64,000 bases of DNA, taken from the NCBI RefSeq assembly GCF_027533845.1, contig NZ_JAPZVN010000003.1, forward strand, positions 372,001-436,000. The letters run 5' to 3'. Positions 28,788-36,330 of this stretch are shown here, piece after piece. Under the pieces are notes generated by a model. That model made no database searches, was not told the DNA's origin, and was given only the letters and a program-made list of their open reading frames with translations. Source of the stretch: Streptomyces sp. RPT161. GTDB taxonomy: Bacteria; Actinomycetota; Actinomycetes; Streptomycetales; Streptomycetaceae. A program made the position numbers and the translations under genes. The stretch's first letter is position 1. Each line of letters opens with the position of its first letter.

Positions 28788-29981
28788 CTAGTCGACGGCG
28801 TCAGCGGCCTCCTGCAAGGACTTGAGCAGTCGGTCGCGCTCGGCGGCGTCCACATGCAGAAGCGTCACGCCACTCGCCCCCGACAACCGGCGAAAGCCGC
28901 GCCCGGGCTCCAGTTCCCCGCTGACCCGGACCGGCAACCCCACCAGATGGGCGTGGGCGGCGACGCGGTAGTCGTCCGCCGCCAAGCGCATGCGAACGTG
29001 CCGTACGTCCGCACCCCCGAGCACCCGCAGCCGCACCGAACCGCCCTCCGCCGGACGGGCACTGCGCAGCCGGACCACGGTCCCGGTCACGGTGACCGGG
29101 ACCGGCGGCTCCGAGGCGGCGTAGCGGGCGGCGGCCTGGTGCAGCGCGGGCAGGTCGCCCGGCGAGAACTCCACCGGCTCCGGGCGGGCGGCCACTCCGA
29201 GTGGCAGCCCGGCCGCCGGGGACCAGGCCAGGGCGATCTCGGCTCCCTCGCTGTCCCGCACCAAGTGCGCGACCGCCGCGACGAGTTCATGGCACACGCC
29301 CAGTTCCACCGCCGCGTCGAAGGCCTCAAGGCGGCCGGTCGCCCGCTGGTAGTCCACCGCGTCCCGGGCCGCCTGCAGGGCGCGCAGCAGCGTGATCGTG
29401 ACGTGCCGCTCGTCCGGCGCCGGGGCGTACGCGGTCAGCAGATGACCGCCGGAGGACGGGCCGATCAGCACCCGTTCCAGATAGGCGGTGGCGTACCGCC
29501 CGTGCCGTTCCCCGAAGTATCCGGCGTTGCCCTGGGCGGCCCGCGCGGCGGCCGAGAGCATGCCGCGCACCGCGTCCCGCAGCCGCTCCGCCGCCGTCCA
29601 CGGCACCGCCCCGGCGCACCGGGGCACGTCCCGCCGCCAGCGGATCTCGTCCCCCGGCACGGTCAGGGCCAGCAGCACCTCGCGGGCCGAGGGCGCGCCG
29701 GAGTGGGCCAGCGCGGTCAGTGCCTCGCCGACGAGGTCGGTGCAGTCCCCGTACTCCGTGCTCGCGGGCACCAGCAGGCTGGTGGCCGCCATACCGCTTC
29801 GGGTGCCGCTGCCGGGCGGGGTCCAGCGGGTGTACCGGCCGCTCTCGCCGCCCCTGCGCTGCCAGCCGTGCCGGGCGAGCAGCGCGGTGAGCACCTGGGG
29901 GTCGACGCGCTCGGGGTCGGGCAGTTCCGCCGCGGGCGGTTCGGGTTCTGACGGTTCGGGGTCCGGTCCGGTGAGTCGCAT
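28788..29981 (-). CDS. Uncharacterised protein coupled to a DUF4365 protein
   Basis: 397 residues, family not recognised. An acidic Pro/Glu-rich start (1-28) is followed by a helical N-terminal segment VDPQVLTALLARHGWQRRG and a mixed alpha/beta middle (SLLVPASTEYGDCTDLVGEAL; YATAYLERVLIG). The C-terminal part, about residues 285-370, is rich in beta strand (VPVTVTGTVVRLRS, SVRLRVLGG, LPVRVSGEL), as in a small OB- or beta-barrel-like nucleic-acid-binding domain; that is inference from pattern only. The ATG at 29981 shares one base with the upstream stop (TGATG), so it is co-translated with the DUF4365 gene. Confidence 0.75.
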   Translation of the reverse strand: MRLTGPDPEPSEPEPPAAELPDPERVDPQVLTALLARHGWQRRGGESGRYTRWTPPGSGTRSGMAATSLLVPASTEYGDCTDLVGEALTALAHSGAPSAREVLLALTVPGDEIRWRRDVPRCAGAVPWTAAERLRDAVRGMLSAAARAAQGNAGYFGERHGRYATAYLERVLIGPSSGGHLLTAYAPAPDERHVTITLLRALQAARDAVDYQRATGRLEAFDAAVELGVCHELVAAVAHLVRDSEGAEIALAWSPAAGLPLGVAARPEPVEFSPGDLPALHQAAARYAASEPPVPVTVTGTVVRLRSARPAEGGSVRLRVLGGADVRHVRMRLAADDYRVAAHAHLVGLPVRVSGELEPGRGFRRLSGASGVTLLHVDAAERDRLLKSLQEAADAVD

Positions 29982-30547
29982 CAGGGTCTCCCTCCCGCCC
30001 CGACCCGCGTCATGATCTCGCACAGCGCCCGGTCGTCGAAGATCCGGGTCGTGGGGATCCGCACGGTGGTCTTGTACCTGCCCGTCACCGGCTGGCCGGC
30101 GAGGTTCGTCCAGTAGCAGCAGTGCCTCAGCTCCATGCGGTCGTGCCCCGCACGCAGCCACTGCTCCTGGCTGCGCGGCACCAGCATCACGACGAGGATC
30201 TTGTGCACCGACACCGGTGTCCTGGCCAGCTTGGCGAGGTGGGCGTTCTCCAAGGTGAAGGAGAAGAACGCCCCGGGTGGGTTCGGTGCCACCTGGTAGG
30301 TGCACTTGAGCTGCACCTTGATGGTGACCTCGTCGTCCACCGCGTGACCGCGCGAGCTGTGGCTGAGGTGCCAGTCGATGCCGTTGTCGGGGAAGGGCTG
30401 GGCGAGCGAGCATCCGGCCGCCGCGGCCACCGCATGCAGATAGCCCACCTGAAGGGTCTCCATACAACTGGTGGTGGCGAGTCCTCCCCGTAGCGGTGCC
30501 GTCCGTTCGGGAAGCAGCCCGCCGGGTTCGGGCTGAGCGAGCGCCAT
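29981..30547 (-). CDS. DUF4365 domain protein, predicted PD-(D/E)XK nuclease-like
   Basis: 188 residues. It begins with a disordered tail, then METLQVGYLHAVAAAAGC. The segment DNGIDWHLSHSS plus IKVQLKCTY gives the G-I-D ... Q-L-K pattern expected of DUF4365, a family considered restriction-endonuclease-like. This leaves a plausible Glu, Asp and Q-x-K set. Function is unproven; relatives occur in varied mobile and defence contexts. The ATG at 30547 lacks a strong ribosome site. It is first of a coupled two-gene unit and is divergent from a DnaQ-type exonuclease across 241 bases. Confidence 0.75.
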   Translation of the reverse strand: MALAQPEPGGLLPERTAPLRGGLATTSCMETLQVGYLHAVAAAAGCSLAQPFPDNGIDWHLSHSSRGHAVDDEVTIKVQLKCTYQVAPNPPGAFFSFTLENAHLAKLARTPVSVHKILVVMLVPRSQEQWLRAGHDRMELRHCCYWTNLAGQPVTGRYKTTVRIPTTRIFDDRALCEIMTRVGAGGRP

Positions 30548-30788
30548 GGCTGCTGCCGTGCCTTCCGGGCCTTGCGCGAATCGTTTCCCCGCGACGAACC
30601 GTAGGCGGCTGGGGCGGTTTGGCCGCCCAGGAATCGAACGGGCCGTCAACTCTGTCTTCTCCGGCGGGAGTGATCCGCAAACAGGTGCGAACCGGTGCGC
30701 GCCACGACGGTTCGATGACGTGGCGTCACGGGTAGGAAACGGACAGTGGGTTGTCCGTCGGGTCAAGAGGGCGGAAGGGGTGGCGGTC

Positions 30789-31517
30789 ATGGCACGTTGG
30801 TTCGAAGGGCCCCTGGCCGCGTTCGACACCGAGACCACCGGGGTGGACGTGGAGCACGACCGCATAGTGTCGGGCGCCCTCGTCGTACAGGACCGGGCAG
30901 ACGCCGAACCGCGCTTCCTGCGCTGGCTGGTCGACCCCGGTGTGCCGGTACCGGAAGCCGCGCGGGCGGTGCACGGGCTGACCGATGCCCATCTGCGGGA
31001 ACACGGCGCCGCGCCGGGTCCGGCCGTGGAGTCGATGGCGCGGGCGCTGGCACACGAGTCGGAGCCCGGCACACCGCTGGTGGTGATGAACGCGCCGTTC
31101 GACCTGACCCTGCTGGACCGGGAGTTGAGGCGGCATCGCGGGCTCGGCCTGTTCGGCTACCTGGAGCGCACGGCGCTGTGCGTACTGGACCCGAGGGTGC
31201 TGGACAAGTACGCGGACCGCTACCGCAAGGGCCGCCGTACCCTGAGCGACCTGTGCGCGCACTACGGCGTCCCGCTCACCGACGCGCACGACGCGGCGGC
31301 GGACGCGCTGGCGTCACTGCGCCTGGTGCGGGCGATGGGCCACCGCTACGCGGAGCGCGGCATCGGTCTGATGTCACCGGCCGAACTGCATGTCCGCCAG
31401 GCTTTGTGGCATGCGGCACAGGCTCGCGGCCTGGAAGCCTGGTTCGCCAGAAGCGGTTCCCCGGAACGCTGCGACCCGGCGTGGCCACTACGCCCGGAAC
31501 TGCCCGCTGCGGCTTAG
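30789..31517 (+). CDS. DnaQ-type 3'-5' exonuclease domain protein
   Basis: 242-residue DEDDh exonuclease. Exo I is FDTETTG with Asp13 and Glu15. HGLTDAHL and a later Asp lie in the exo II region, and exo III is the HDAAADALASLRL segment (His and Asp). It is a stand-alone domain without a polymerase or helicase, so it could be a repair or RNA-processing exonuclease or an epsilon-like subunit; the substrate cannot be told. The ATG at 30789 follows GAAGGGG. The longer upstream frame is non-coding. A hairpin with arms TTCGGGG/CCCCGAA lies about 40-60 bases past the stop. Confidence 0.88.
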   Translation: MARWFEGPLAAFDTETTGVDVEHDRIVSGALVVQDRADAEPRFLRWLVDPGVPVPEAARAVHGLTDAHLREHGAAPGPAVESMARALAHESEPGTPLVVMNAPFDLTLLDRELRRHRGLGLFGYLERTALCVLDPRVLDKYADRYRKGRRTLSDLCAHYGVPLTDAHDAAADALASLRLVRAMGHRYAERGIGLMSPAELHVRQALWHAAQARGLEAWFARSGSPERCDPAWPLRPELPAAA

Positions 31518-31525
31518 CACCCGCC

Positions 31526-31550
31526 TCAAGCCCGTTCGGCGCCTGAGGAC
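31526..31550. repeat. Degenerate half copy of the dispersed terminator repeat
   Basis: TCAAGCCCGTTCGGCGCCTG followed by AGGAC at 31526-31550 matches one arm of the 25892 hairpin with several changes, and no matching second arm was found. It follows the exonuclease gene. Confidence 0.5.
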
Positions 31551-31634
31551 CGGGGTTCGGGGAGAAGGCCCCGAAGATTCCCCATAACCAACAAGACCGG
31601 TCAGCGACTTGAAGCTGACCGGTCTCACTCGGGG

Positions 31635-31706
31635 TGGGCGATACTGGGTTCGAACCAGTGACCTCTTCGGTGTGAACGAAGCGCTCTCCCACTGAGCTAA
31701 TCGCCC
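31635..31706 (-). tRNA. tRNA-Val(CAC), copy 1
   Basis: 72 bases with acceptor stem GGGCGAT/ATCGCCC, D arm GCTCAGTGGGAGAGC, anticodon stem CTTCG/CGAAG with loop TTCACAC (anticodon CAC) and T loop TTCGAAC. CCA is not encoded. Identical to the copy at 32311. Confidence 0.95.
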
Positions 31707-31742
31707 CGGTTGTTCCGCGGTTGCCGCCGCGGCACGTGCAGA

Positions 31743-31772
31743 ACAATACAGTGCGCGGGACGTCGTGTTCAA
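31743..31772 (-). promoter_or_regulatory. Promoter for tRNA-Val(CAC) copy 1
   Basis: Reading leftward: -35 TTGAAC (31772-31767), 18-base spacer, -10 TATTGT (31748-31743), 37 bases before the tRNA 5' end. The -35 overlaps the stop codon region of the SRPBCC gene. Confidence 0.6.
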
Positions 31773-32242
31773 ACGCCGTTCTCCCGCCCTTGTTCCGACC
31801 GCTCGGCGAGCAGGGCGCACAATCCCCGGCGCCCGGCGCGCATCATCAGCGCGTGGTTGGCCCGGAAGAACAGCCGACCGGGAACGGAGAGCCACCGCAT
31901 CACGGGTTTGCGGACGATCACCTGCTGCTCGAACGCCGCCCGGGTCCCGGTGCCGCGGGGGCCGAGCGTCCACCGTGCCCAACCCTCAAGATCACCGGTC
32001 ATCGCGATCTCCAGCACCCCCGCCGCCGGATCGCGCCGCGCCTCGCGGGCGGTTACCACCAGCTCGTATGGGAGGACGGAACGGAAGCGGGCGGTGCCGC
32101 TCCACTCGTCGATCGGGTCGACCCGGCGCACCTGCGGCCACCACCGGGGGTACTCCTCGGCGCGTTCCAGCACCGCGTAGACCTCCGCGAGGGGAGCGTC
32201 CAGCCGCCAGACGTCGCGAAAGCGGTACCGGCACCAGTCCAT
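31769..32242 (-). CDS. SRPBCC (polyketide cyclase/START-like) family protein
   Basis: 157-residue protein with an SRPBCC fold pattern: YRFRDVWRLDAPLAEVYAVL, then EEYPRWWPQVRRVDP, which is typical of the first helix and strand of the family. These proteins bind hydrophobic ligands in a cavity; no enzymatic residue set is apparent. It ends with a basic segment (RLFFRANHALMMRAGRRGLCALL) that may be amphipathic. The ATG at 32242 has no strong ribosome site. The gene lies exactly between two identical tRNA-Val(CAC) genes and is oriented with them, so it may be read from the upstream tRNA promoter. Confidence 0.8.
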   Translation of the reverse strand: MDWCRYRFRDVWRLDAPLAEVYAVLERAEEYPRWWPQVRRVDPIDEWSGTARFRSVLPYELVVTAREARRDPAAGVLEIAMTGDLEGWARWTLGPRGTGTRAAFEQQVIVRKPVMRWLSVPGRLFFRANHALMMRAGRRGLCALLAERSEQGRENGV

Positions 32243-32310
32243 GGCGCCCAGTGTGACGGCAACGCACGAGGGCCCGGAAGCCTTCTCGGCTTCCAGGCCC
32301 TCGGTCGGGG

Positions 32311-32382
32311 TGGGCGATACTGGGTTCGAACCAGTGACCTCTTCGGTGTGAACGAAGCGCTCTCCCACTGAGCTAATCGCCC
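32311..32382 (-). tRNA. tRNA-Val(CAC), copy 2
   Basis: Base-for-base the same mature sequence as copy 1 (acceptor GGGCGAT, anticodon loop TTCACAC, T loop TTCGAAC). A possible -10 (TAATGT, near 32397-32402) lies upstream; no good -35 was seen. Confidence 0.95.
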
Positions 32383-32707
32383 CGGCGCGGAGACAACATT
32401 ACCGCATGTCAGCGGGGGCTCTTGACCACCTCGGTGCCACCGGTCGTGCTTCGGTGCGCCCGCGCCCGCCTGGAGACACCGCCGGAGGTGAAGCGCTACC
32501 GTCACTCTTCGTGATCACAACGGTACAGTCGACCGATCCGACCGCTCACCGCATCGGCCCATCAGGGCAGCCCAGGACTGGTCCGAACGAAGTACCAGAA
32601 ACCTCACAAACCAGTCAGAGGGGTTTACAACGTCCTCGCAGGTGGCATGTCGATTTCGCCGACGTGCGAATCCCCGAGCGCACACTGAGCGAAAGGCCTT
32701 GGCGCTT
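32383..32707. promoter_or_regulatory. Intergenic and presumed control region of ssgB
   Basis: 325 bases with no gene seen. A GTTTAC element near 32627 followed about 15 bases later by GTGGCAT is the only promoter-like pair I could see for ssgB. It roughly resembles the SigH/SigB-type GTTT ... GGGTAY pattern reported for ssgB control, but the -10 match is weak. The leader would be about 55 bases. Confidence 0.35.
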
Positions 32708-33121
32708 ATGAACACCACGGTCAGCTGCGAGCTGCACCTGCGCCTCGTTGTGTCGAGCGAATCCTCACTGCCCGTACCCGCGGGCCTGCGGTACGACACG
32801 GCCGATCCCTACGCCGTGCACGCCACCTTCCACACCGGTGCCGAAGAGACGGTCGAATGGGTGTTTGCCCGCGACCTGCTCGCGGAGGGGTTGCACCGTC
32901 CCACCGGAACCGGCGATGTCCGTGTCTGGCCCTCCAGGAGCCATGGCCAGGGCGTTGTCTGCATCGCCCTGAGCTCTCCAGAAGGCGAAGCACTGCTGGA
33001 AGCCCCGGCCCGGGCGCTGGAGTCGTTCCTGAAGCGGACCGACGCCGCCGTACCGCCGGGCACCGAGCACCGTCACTTCGACCTCGATACCGAGTTGTCC
33101 CACATCCTCGCGGAGAGCTGA
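32708..33121 (+). CDS. ssgB: Sporulation-specific cell division protein SsgB
   Basis: 137-residue SsgA-like protein that in Streptomyces recruits FtsZ to future sporulation septa together with SsgA. The whole sequence, from MNTTVSCELHLRLVVSS to the end HFDLDTELSHILAES, appears the same as the SsgB protein I recall from S. coelicolor; the family is known for near-invariance across the genus. The core segment TFHTGAEETVEWVFARDLL is the SALP hallmark. ATG at 32708 has only a weak GAAAGG ribosome site about 11 bases upstream. This gene is the best single marker that the organism sporulates. Confidence 0.97.
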   Translation: MNTTVSCELHLRLVVSSESSLPVPAGLRYDTADPYAVHATFHTGAEETVEWVFARDLLAEGLHRPTGTGDVRVWPSRSHGQGVVCIALSSPEGEALLEAPARALESFLKRTDAAVPPGTEHRHFDLDTELSHILAES

Positions 33122-33367
33122 GCCCCCGCCCGCTGCCCGCGGCCGTCCTACTCGGGGGGACGACGCGGGCCTGACATCGCGCGTCGGAGCGCCGTTGCCG
33201 CGGAACCCCGCGGCGCGGCGCTTCTGCGTGTGCGGCGGTCACGGCCGGATCGGCGGGCTGATCCAGGTGGCGACAGCGCACGGTCCACTTGAGTAAAGTC
33301 ACCCGGCAACAACCGCGGGCCCGACCCGCCGGTGCGCTGTCCGACCCTCCGGCCAGGGAGCGAAGCC

Positions 33368-34066
33368 GTGCTGATCAACCATGACACCCGGTGCGCCCTC
33401 GACCGTGTCGTCGACCTGCTCAACACCGCGCCGGAGAGCGAGGGCCGGGAGAGGCTGGACGGCCTGGAGTCGCTGCGCGACTTCGTGGCGCGCAACCGGG
33501 TCAGCGATGTCGGGCGGCTCGCGGAGTCGGATCTTCCAGCGGTGCGGGCGGTACGCGCCCGGTTCGGCGAGGTGCTGACCGCGACCGGCAGCCGCAAGGC
33601 GGCGGCCCTGATCAACACCATGGTCGCGGAGGCCGGGACCACCCCTCGACTGACCGACCACGACGACTACGACTGGCATGTGCACTACTTCGCCCCCGGC
33701 GCCTCGCTGGCCCAGCAGCTCGCCGCGGACGGCGGGATGGCACTGGCGTTCCTGGTGGTCGCGGGGGAACGGGACCGGCTGCGCCGGTGCGCCGCGCCGG
33801 ACTGCCGTCGCGCGTTCGTCGACCTGTCCCGCAACCGCTCGCGCCGCTACTGCGACAGCCGCACCTGCGGCAACCGCCTGCACGTCGCCGCGTACCGCGC
33901 CCGCCAGCGCGCCGAGCGGTCAGAAACCAAGCAGGTCGTAACAGGCGCCGAAGAAGATCAGGGTGCCGATCACCCCGAGAAACACCATGAGCGGCGGCTG
34001 GGAGAGCGCGAAGAGGCACCCACGGGAGTCGTCGTTCATCTGGTACGCGGCCTCGACAGGTCGTAA
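33368..34066 (+). CDS. CGNR zinc-finger domain protein with atypical C-terminal extension
   Basis: Putative DNA/RNA-binding regulator of the ABATE plus CGNR family. The N-terminal ABATE-like domain (about 1-130) is followed by the zinc finger: C-A-A-P-D-C near 141-146, and Y-C-D-S-R-T-C-G-N-R near 160-169, which includes the CGNR signature. Residues after about 183 (SETKQVVTGAEEDQ...) lose the G/C third-base bias, and this part is antisense to the small gene at 33920-34039. The natural end may have been near residue 183; the extension may be read-through or a sequence error. GTG at 33368 has GGGAGCG upstream. Confidence 0.85.
   Translation: MLINHDTRCALDRVVDLLNTAPESEGRERLDGLESLRDFVARNRVSDVGRLAESDLPAVRAVRARFGEVLTATGSRKAAALINTMVAEAGTTPRLTDHDDYDWHVHYFAPGASLAQQLAADGGMALAFLVVAGERDRLRRCAAPDCRRAFVDLSRNRSRRYCDSRTCGNRLHVAAYRARQRAERSETKQVVTGAEEDQGADHPEKHHERRLGEREEAPTGVVVHLVRGLDRS
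33920..34039 (-). CDS. Small membrane protein, 39 residues, antisense to the CGNR gene 3' end
   Basis: Too short for most gene callers. It starts MNDDSRGCLFALSQPP, then has one hydrophobic helix LMVFLGVIGTLIFFGACY and ends DLLGF. Nearly every codon ends in G or C, as expected for a real gene here, while the overlapping CGNR frame on the other strand does not show this bias. A GAGG lies about 11 bases before the ATG. The composition, helix and codon pattern argue for a real gene of unknown role. Confidence 0.65.
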   Translation of the reverse strand: MNDDSRGCLFALSQPPLMVFLGVIGTLIFFGACYDLLGF

Positions 34067-34264
34067 GTCACTCGACAGGGGGCAGGCCCGCACAACAGTA
34101 CGTCCCTGTAAGCCTCAAGTCGCTTACGCCAGAGGGGAGTTGGCGGCTGCCATAACGATCATCGCGTAATGCGGCCGCCCAGAGGGCCCAACACGCTGAC
34201 CCGCGGGGGTGGTTGTGGGGCACATAACGGCGTGGCGCCGTGGCGCCACGCCCAACGCACTTGA

Positions 34265-34738
34265 TCAGATGCCGTGTTTCCGAAGGATTTCCTCAATGTC
34301 CCCCATTTCGGAGGAAAGTTCATCGTTCGCCGCGCCCTTGCCCTTCGCCTTGACCGCGGGCTTCGACCGGCCCAACCGCGGTGCGGAACCGGCGGCGACC
34401 GCCTGACCGCCCCGCGACGGCCGGACGGCCTCGCGCTCGGCGCGGCTGACCTGCTTCGAGTCGCCGAAACGGGTGGAGACGTAGAGCACCACGGCCAGGG
34501 CCAGCACCGCGAAGCCCGCCCACACCGTCGGCTTGAGTACCAGGCCGGTCGCCCAGCTGCCGACCGCACTGCCGATCTTGCCCGCCAGGGTGATCAGCCC
34601 CGCCTCGTACAGTCCGATGGGCAGCAGTGCCAGTGCGGCGATGCGGGTCGCCCGGCGGAACCGGCGGCGCCAGGCGGTCAGCAGCGCCACCGCGAGTCCC
34701 GCGCCGGACAGGGCGACGCACACGGTGGCGGTCAGCAT
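34265..34738 (-). CDS. Hypothetical small membrane protein with basic C-terminal tail
   Basis: 157 residues, family not named. Helices are seen at about 2-20 (LTATVCVALSGAGLAVALL), 28-50 (RIAALALLPIGLYEAGLITLAG) and 65-88 (KPTVWAGFAVLALAVVLYVS). The tail is Lys/Arg-rich, low in order, and ends with SSEMGDIEEILRKHGI, an amphipathic helix. The ATG at 34738 was chosen for its GAGGAG at 7 bases; an upstream start is weak. It is divergent from the DsbA-family gene. Confidence 0.8.
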   Translation of the reverse strand: MLTATVCVALSGAGLAVALLTAWRRRFRRATRIAALALLPIGLYEAGLITLAGKIGSAVGSWATGLVLKPTVWAGFAVLALAVVLYVSTRFGDSKQVSRAEREAVRPSRGGQAVAAGSAPRLGRSKPAVKAKGKGAANDELSSEMGDIEEILRKHGI

Positions 34739-34902
34739 CGCCCACTCCTCGTGCCGATTCCGGACATGGCCACTCCAATCAGCCGGATGTGCGTCATCTC
34801 CATCGTGCACCGGCCGCGGCGCCGCGGGCCATGCCCGGACCCCGGCTTCAGGGAGATCTCGGGGTGATGATCCTCCCCACGACCTACTGAGAGACTGGCC
34901 GT

Positions 34903-35421
34903 ATGAACGAAGCCAAACCCCGCAGCGCGACCCTCGACTTCTGGTGCGACCTGCAGTGCCCGGACTGCCGCACCGCCTGGCAGCAGGATCTGCGGGAGCT
35001 ACGCGACCAGTACGGCGACCGGCTGGAGATCCAGCTGCGGCACTTCCCCCTGGAGAAGCACAAGTACGCCTTCGCCGCGGCGCAGGCCGCCGAGGAGGCC
35101 TTCGTCCAGGGCAGCGGCTGGGAGTACGTCGAGGCGGTACTGGACCGGATCGAGGAGTTGGAGCGGCAGGGCGAGCCGCTGCTGGTGCGCATCGCCGAGG
35201 AGTTGGGGCTGGACGACGAAGAGATGGACACCGCCCTGGTGGACGGCCGCCACATCCTCACCGTCGACGCCGACCACGCCGAGGGCAAGGCGATCGGTGT
35301 GACGGGCACGCCGACGTACGTGATCGCGGGCGTCCGCCTGGACGGTGGCAAGAGCCAGGCGGGACTGCGCGAGCGCATCCGGCAACTGGCGGACGAGGCC
35401 CTGGCCTCGCCCTCGGAGTAG
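34903..35421 (+). CDS. DsbA-family thioredoxin-fold protein
   Basis: 172-residue protein with a redox motif C-P-D-C at residues 19-22 (LDFWCDLQCPDCRTAW), an inserted helical domain and a cis-Pro loop GVTGTPTYVIAG near 133. No signal peptide or membrane helix is present, so it is likely cytosolic, similar to FrnE/DsbA-like isomerases. Its partner is unknown. The VKOR gene in this window is 33 kb away. ATG at 34903 has only a weak ribosome site. Confidence 0.88.
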   Translation: MNEAKPRSATLDFWCDLQCPDCRTAWQQDLRELRDQYGDRLEIQLRHFPLEKHKYAFAAAQAAEEAFVQGSGWEYVEAVLDRIEELERQGEPLLVRIAEELGLDDEEMDTALVDGRHILTVDADHAEGKAIGVTGTPTYVIAGVRLDGGKSQAGLRERIRQLADEALASPSE

Positions 35422-35458
35422 CGGCTCGCCCCAGGGCCTGGGCGCGGGTCGGGAGGGC

Positions 35459-36286
35459 CTAGAGCAGGGGCTTGGCGAGGTACACCGTCGTGGAGCGGTA
35501 GCCCAGTGACTCGTAGAGTCGCTGGGCGGGCGTGTTCCCGGCGAACACGTTCAGGCAGAGGCTGCGGACACCGGCCGCCAGGCACTCGCGTTCCGCCAGC
35601 AGCATCAGCGTGCGGCCGTGGCCCTGGCCGCGTCGTGCCGCGGCCACCTCGACGCTGTAGACCCAGGCCGAGTCGGCCGACCCGAGTCCCACCCACAGCC
35701 AGCCGATGTCCTCGCCGCCCTGCGTGAGCACCCTGAGCACCGCGTCCGCGGTGTGCGGGCCGTCCGGCAGCAGCGTCCGGCACTCGCCGTCGGCCTCGGC
35801 CGACGCCTGCTCGTACGGCACTCCCCGCCGCACCCAGCCGTCGATGTAGCGTGCCCGGTCACGCTCATGCCAGACCGGGTACTCGTCCTCCCCCATCGGC
35901 CGCACCACGACGCCCGGCGGCAGGTCCGGCGGGGTGTCCGGCAAGAGCTTGACCATGCCGTGGCTGCGCTCCACGTAGCCCAGCGCGCCGACAAGTCGCA
36001 ACGCGATCTCCGCATCGGCCGGAACCCGCAGCTCCACCCGTCGGCACCCCCAGCCGCGCAGCACCTCCTCAGCGGCGAGCGCCGCGACCGTACCGCGACC
36101 GCGTCTGCGGTCCGGCTCGTCGATGTCCAGCGAGACGATGCGCCCGACCTCGGGGCCGAAACGCCGGTCCGTGGCGAGCTGGATCGTGCCGACCGGGCGG
36201 CTGTTGACGCACACCGCGAACCGGCGCGATCGCCCTCCGTCCGCCTCACGCCGCTCCGCCTCCGCGGGCCGCAGGGTGGTTGTCAT
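35459..36286 (-). CDS. Tandem GNAT acetyltransferase
   Basis: 275 residues with two GNAT folds. The N-terminal half (about 20-110) has SRPVGTIQL, VSLDIDEPDRRRGRGTVAAL (acetyl-CoA loop RRRGRG) and ALGYVERS. The C-terminal half (about 120-275) has VYSVEVAAARRGQGHGRTLM (loop RRGQGHG), LNVFAGNTPAQRLYESLGY and is the stronger match. The acceptor is unknown. ATG at 36286 follows GGGGGAG. It runs leftward after the aminotransferase gene, with a 44-base gap. Confidence 0.88.
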   Translation of the reverse strand: MTTTLRPAEAERREADGGRSRRFAVCVNSRPVGTIQLATDRRFGPEVGRIVSLDIDEPDRRRGRGTVAALAAEEVLRGWGCRRVELRVPADAEIALRLVGALGYVERSHGMVKLLPDTPPDLPPGVVVRPMGEDEYPVWHERDRARYIDGWVRRGVPYEQASAEADGECRTLLPDGPHTADAVLRVLTQGGEDIGWLWVGLGSADSAWVYSVEVAAARRGQGHGRTLMLLAERECLAAGVRSLCLNVFAGNTPAQRLYESLGYRSTTVYLAKPLL

Positions 36287-36330
36287 GGCTTCGCTCCCCC
36301 TCCCGTGGCGGCCTCCCGCCACCCATCACC

